This document shows, in pieces, positions 6,241 to 6,815 of a DNA stretch of 6,815 bases. A model generated the notes under the pieces. The model ran no database searches, had not been told where the DNA came from, and saw only the letters and a list, made by a program, of their open reading frames with translations. Position 1 is the first letter of the stretch. Each line of letters opens with the position of its first letter. Source of the stretch: Bacteroidota bacterium (GTDB lineage: Bacteria > Bacteroidota > Bacteroidia > Bacteroidales > B39-G9); the NCBI GenBank assembly GCA_030592465.1, contig JAUVJB010000164.1:1-6815 (forward strand), read 5' to 3'. A program made the translations under genes and the position numbers.

Positions 6241-6309
6241 TGAGTATGGTCTAAAAAAGGCATAAGCCAACTTGACTCCATTTTTTAAAATTTATTTATA
6301 AATCAATAG

Positions 6310-6396
6310 CCCAGCCATTTACCCCGTTAGATAATTGCATATCTAAGAGGTTAAACACGTTAAATATTAAGCTATCTAACGGGGTGAATGGCTGGG
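6310..6396. repeat. 87-bp palindrome with 24-bp arms
   Basis: The arm at 6310-6333 (CCCAGCCATT...GTTAGATA) is the reverse complement of 6373-6396 except at one position, where T (6320) faces G (6386). That becomes a G-U pair in RNA, so a transcript could form an unbroken 24-bp stem. The loop is 39 AT-rich bases without coding potential. It has no inner gene, no clear target duplication (AATAG before, ATTAA after) and no T-run. It may be a miniature inverted-repeat element or a dispersed palindrome. It could also stop transcription from lepB or protect its mRNA. Confidence 0.85.
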
Positions 6397-6424
6397 ATTA
6401 AAATTTTATTTAAAATGGCAAAAG

Positions 6425-6440
6425 ATGCCGTTCACGGCAT
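6425..6440. repeat. Short hairpin, CGTGAACG core
   Basis: ATGCCGT (6425-6431) pairs with ACGGCAT (6434-6440) around TC. Read on the minus strand the centre is CGTGAACG, one base from the core of the two hairpins that follow. The outer four base pairs (ATGC/GCAT) differ from theirs. Confidence 0.7.
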
Positions 6441-6470
6441 TATTTCTGCTTCATTCCTGTAATTTTTATA

Positions 6471-6486
6471 AGGGCGTAAACGCCCT
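6471..6486. repeat. Short hairpin, CGTAAACG core
   Basis: AGGGCGT (6471-6477) pairs with ACGCCCT (6480-6486) around AA. It shares the core CGTAAACG with 6517-6532 but has different outer pairs (AGGG/CCCT). A TAATTTTAA stretch follows, too mixed to be a good terminator tail. Confidence 0.75.
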
Positions 6487-6516
6487 AATTTTAATATTTA
6501 TTAATTCTTTTAAACT

Positions 6517-6532
6517 CAGACGTAAACGTCTG
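6517..6532. repeat. Short hairpin, CGTAAACG core
   Basis: CAGACGT (6517-6523) pairs with ACGTCTG (6526-6532) around AA. The core CGTAAACG is the same as at 6471-6486, with outer pairs CAGA/TCTG. Its right half is part of the 20-bp tandem duplication. Confidence 0.75.
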
Positions 6533-6561
6533 GGCTATTAAGTAAACGTCTGGGCTATTGA
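6522..6561. repeat. 20-bp tandem duplication
   Basis: GTAAACGTCTGGGCTATTAA (6522-6541) is followed at once by a copy ending TTGA (6542-6561), with one difference. The last 12 bases of the second copy (CTGGGCTATTGA, 6550-6561) are the exact reverse complement of 6303-6314, at the left side of the 87-bp palindrome. Confidence 0.85.
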
Positions 6562-6677
6562 GTAGCTTATTTTTTATACAGAACTCATTAATTTAGATAA
6601 ATAAAATTAATGAATTTTGCGTTTGCTCCGATTTAACCTTTAAAAATTTTAAATTAAATATGGCGGTAAAAAATATA

Positions 6678-6780
6678 ACAGATTCACTGATTATATAAAA
6701 CTGAAAATATCCTAAGAATTATTTTTCAAATCTATCCTAATATTTGATAATTATTATCCATTTAAAATCTGTGAATCTGT
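6678..6780. repeat. 103-bp inverted repeat with 15-bp ends
   Basis: ACAGATTCACTGATT (6678-6692) and AATCTGTGAATCTGT (6766-6780) are inverted copies with one mismatch, around 73 AT-rich bases. Just outside and inside, TTATATAAAACT (6691-6702) and AGTTTATATAA (6791-6801) are also near-inverted copies. CACAGATTCACAGAT-type sequence is, from memory, common in spacers of bacterial draft genomes of this kind. No coding content. Confidence 0.6.
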
Positions 6781-6815
6781 GGCAATTATTAGTTTATATA
6801 ACACTGATTAGTTAC

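Larger units (their letters stand above)
6241..6815. other. 575-bp gene-free region with hairpin cluster
   Basis: No open frame of useful length is present on either strand up to the window edge. From left to right it carries an 87-bp palindrome, three short hairpins with a common core, a 20-bp tandem duplication and a further inverted repeat. From 6562 to 6677 I see only AT-rich unique sequence. No tRNA or known RNA gene is recognised. Confidence 0.75.

Noticed and set aside
6253..6286. AAAAAAGG...CCATTTTTT after lepB as an intrinsic terminator
   Set aside because: The pairing is mostly A-T with an unpaired A and an 18-base loop containing only GGC/GCC; too weak to call.

Overview
The window is AT-rich DNA that looks like a chromosome piece from a member of the Bacteroidota, most likely an uncultured Bacteroidales-type organism. 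Four things point there. There is a match to the Bacteroidota sigma -7 box (TAnnTTTG) just before thrS. Five of the six genes lack a Shine-Dalgarno (SD) sequence and start in A-rich contexts. dapB sits next to a long lepB, as I recall from other Bacteroidota. The spacers are full of small hairpins and short-period repeats. The genus cannot be told from the sequence.

Layout: 1-250 is a non-coding array of 10-bp units that runs off the left edge. A promoter-like element precedes thrS (362-2296). It is followed on the same strand by infC (2326-2868), rpmI (2902-3099) and rplT (3199-3546), the widely conserved translation operon, closed by a strong intrinsic terminator at 3565-3596. A 564-bp spacer (3547-4110) holds several repeats but no gene. 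Then come dapB (4111-4824) and lepB (4909-6240), separated by a small palindrome. The last 575 bp have no gene but carry a run of hairpins and inverted repeats.

Function: the first operon makes threonyl-tRNA synthetase, initiation factor IF-3 and ribosomal proteins bL35 and bL20, all parts of the translation machinery. dapB serves lysine and diaminopimelate (cell wall) synthesis. lepB encodes the membrane protease that removes signal peptides from exported proteins.

The most informative points are these. (1) infC begins upstream of its first ATG, at an AUA codon behind the only strong SD in the window. This suggests start-codon-based autoregulation by IF-3 in a lineage that otherwise hardly uses SD sequences. 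(2) A bulged hairpin lies directly before rplT and may be an L20 operator. (3) Non-coding repeats include a decamer array with a 31-bp higher-order unit, a 7-bp-phased GAA/TTC palindrome, three hairpins sharing a CGTRAACG core with different but compensating arms, an 87-bp palindrome, and a degenerate second copy of the dapB start region. I saw no phage, defence, CRISPR or RNA-gene system, and no clearly new protein system.
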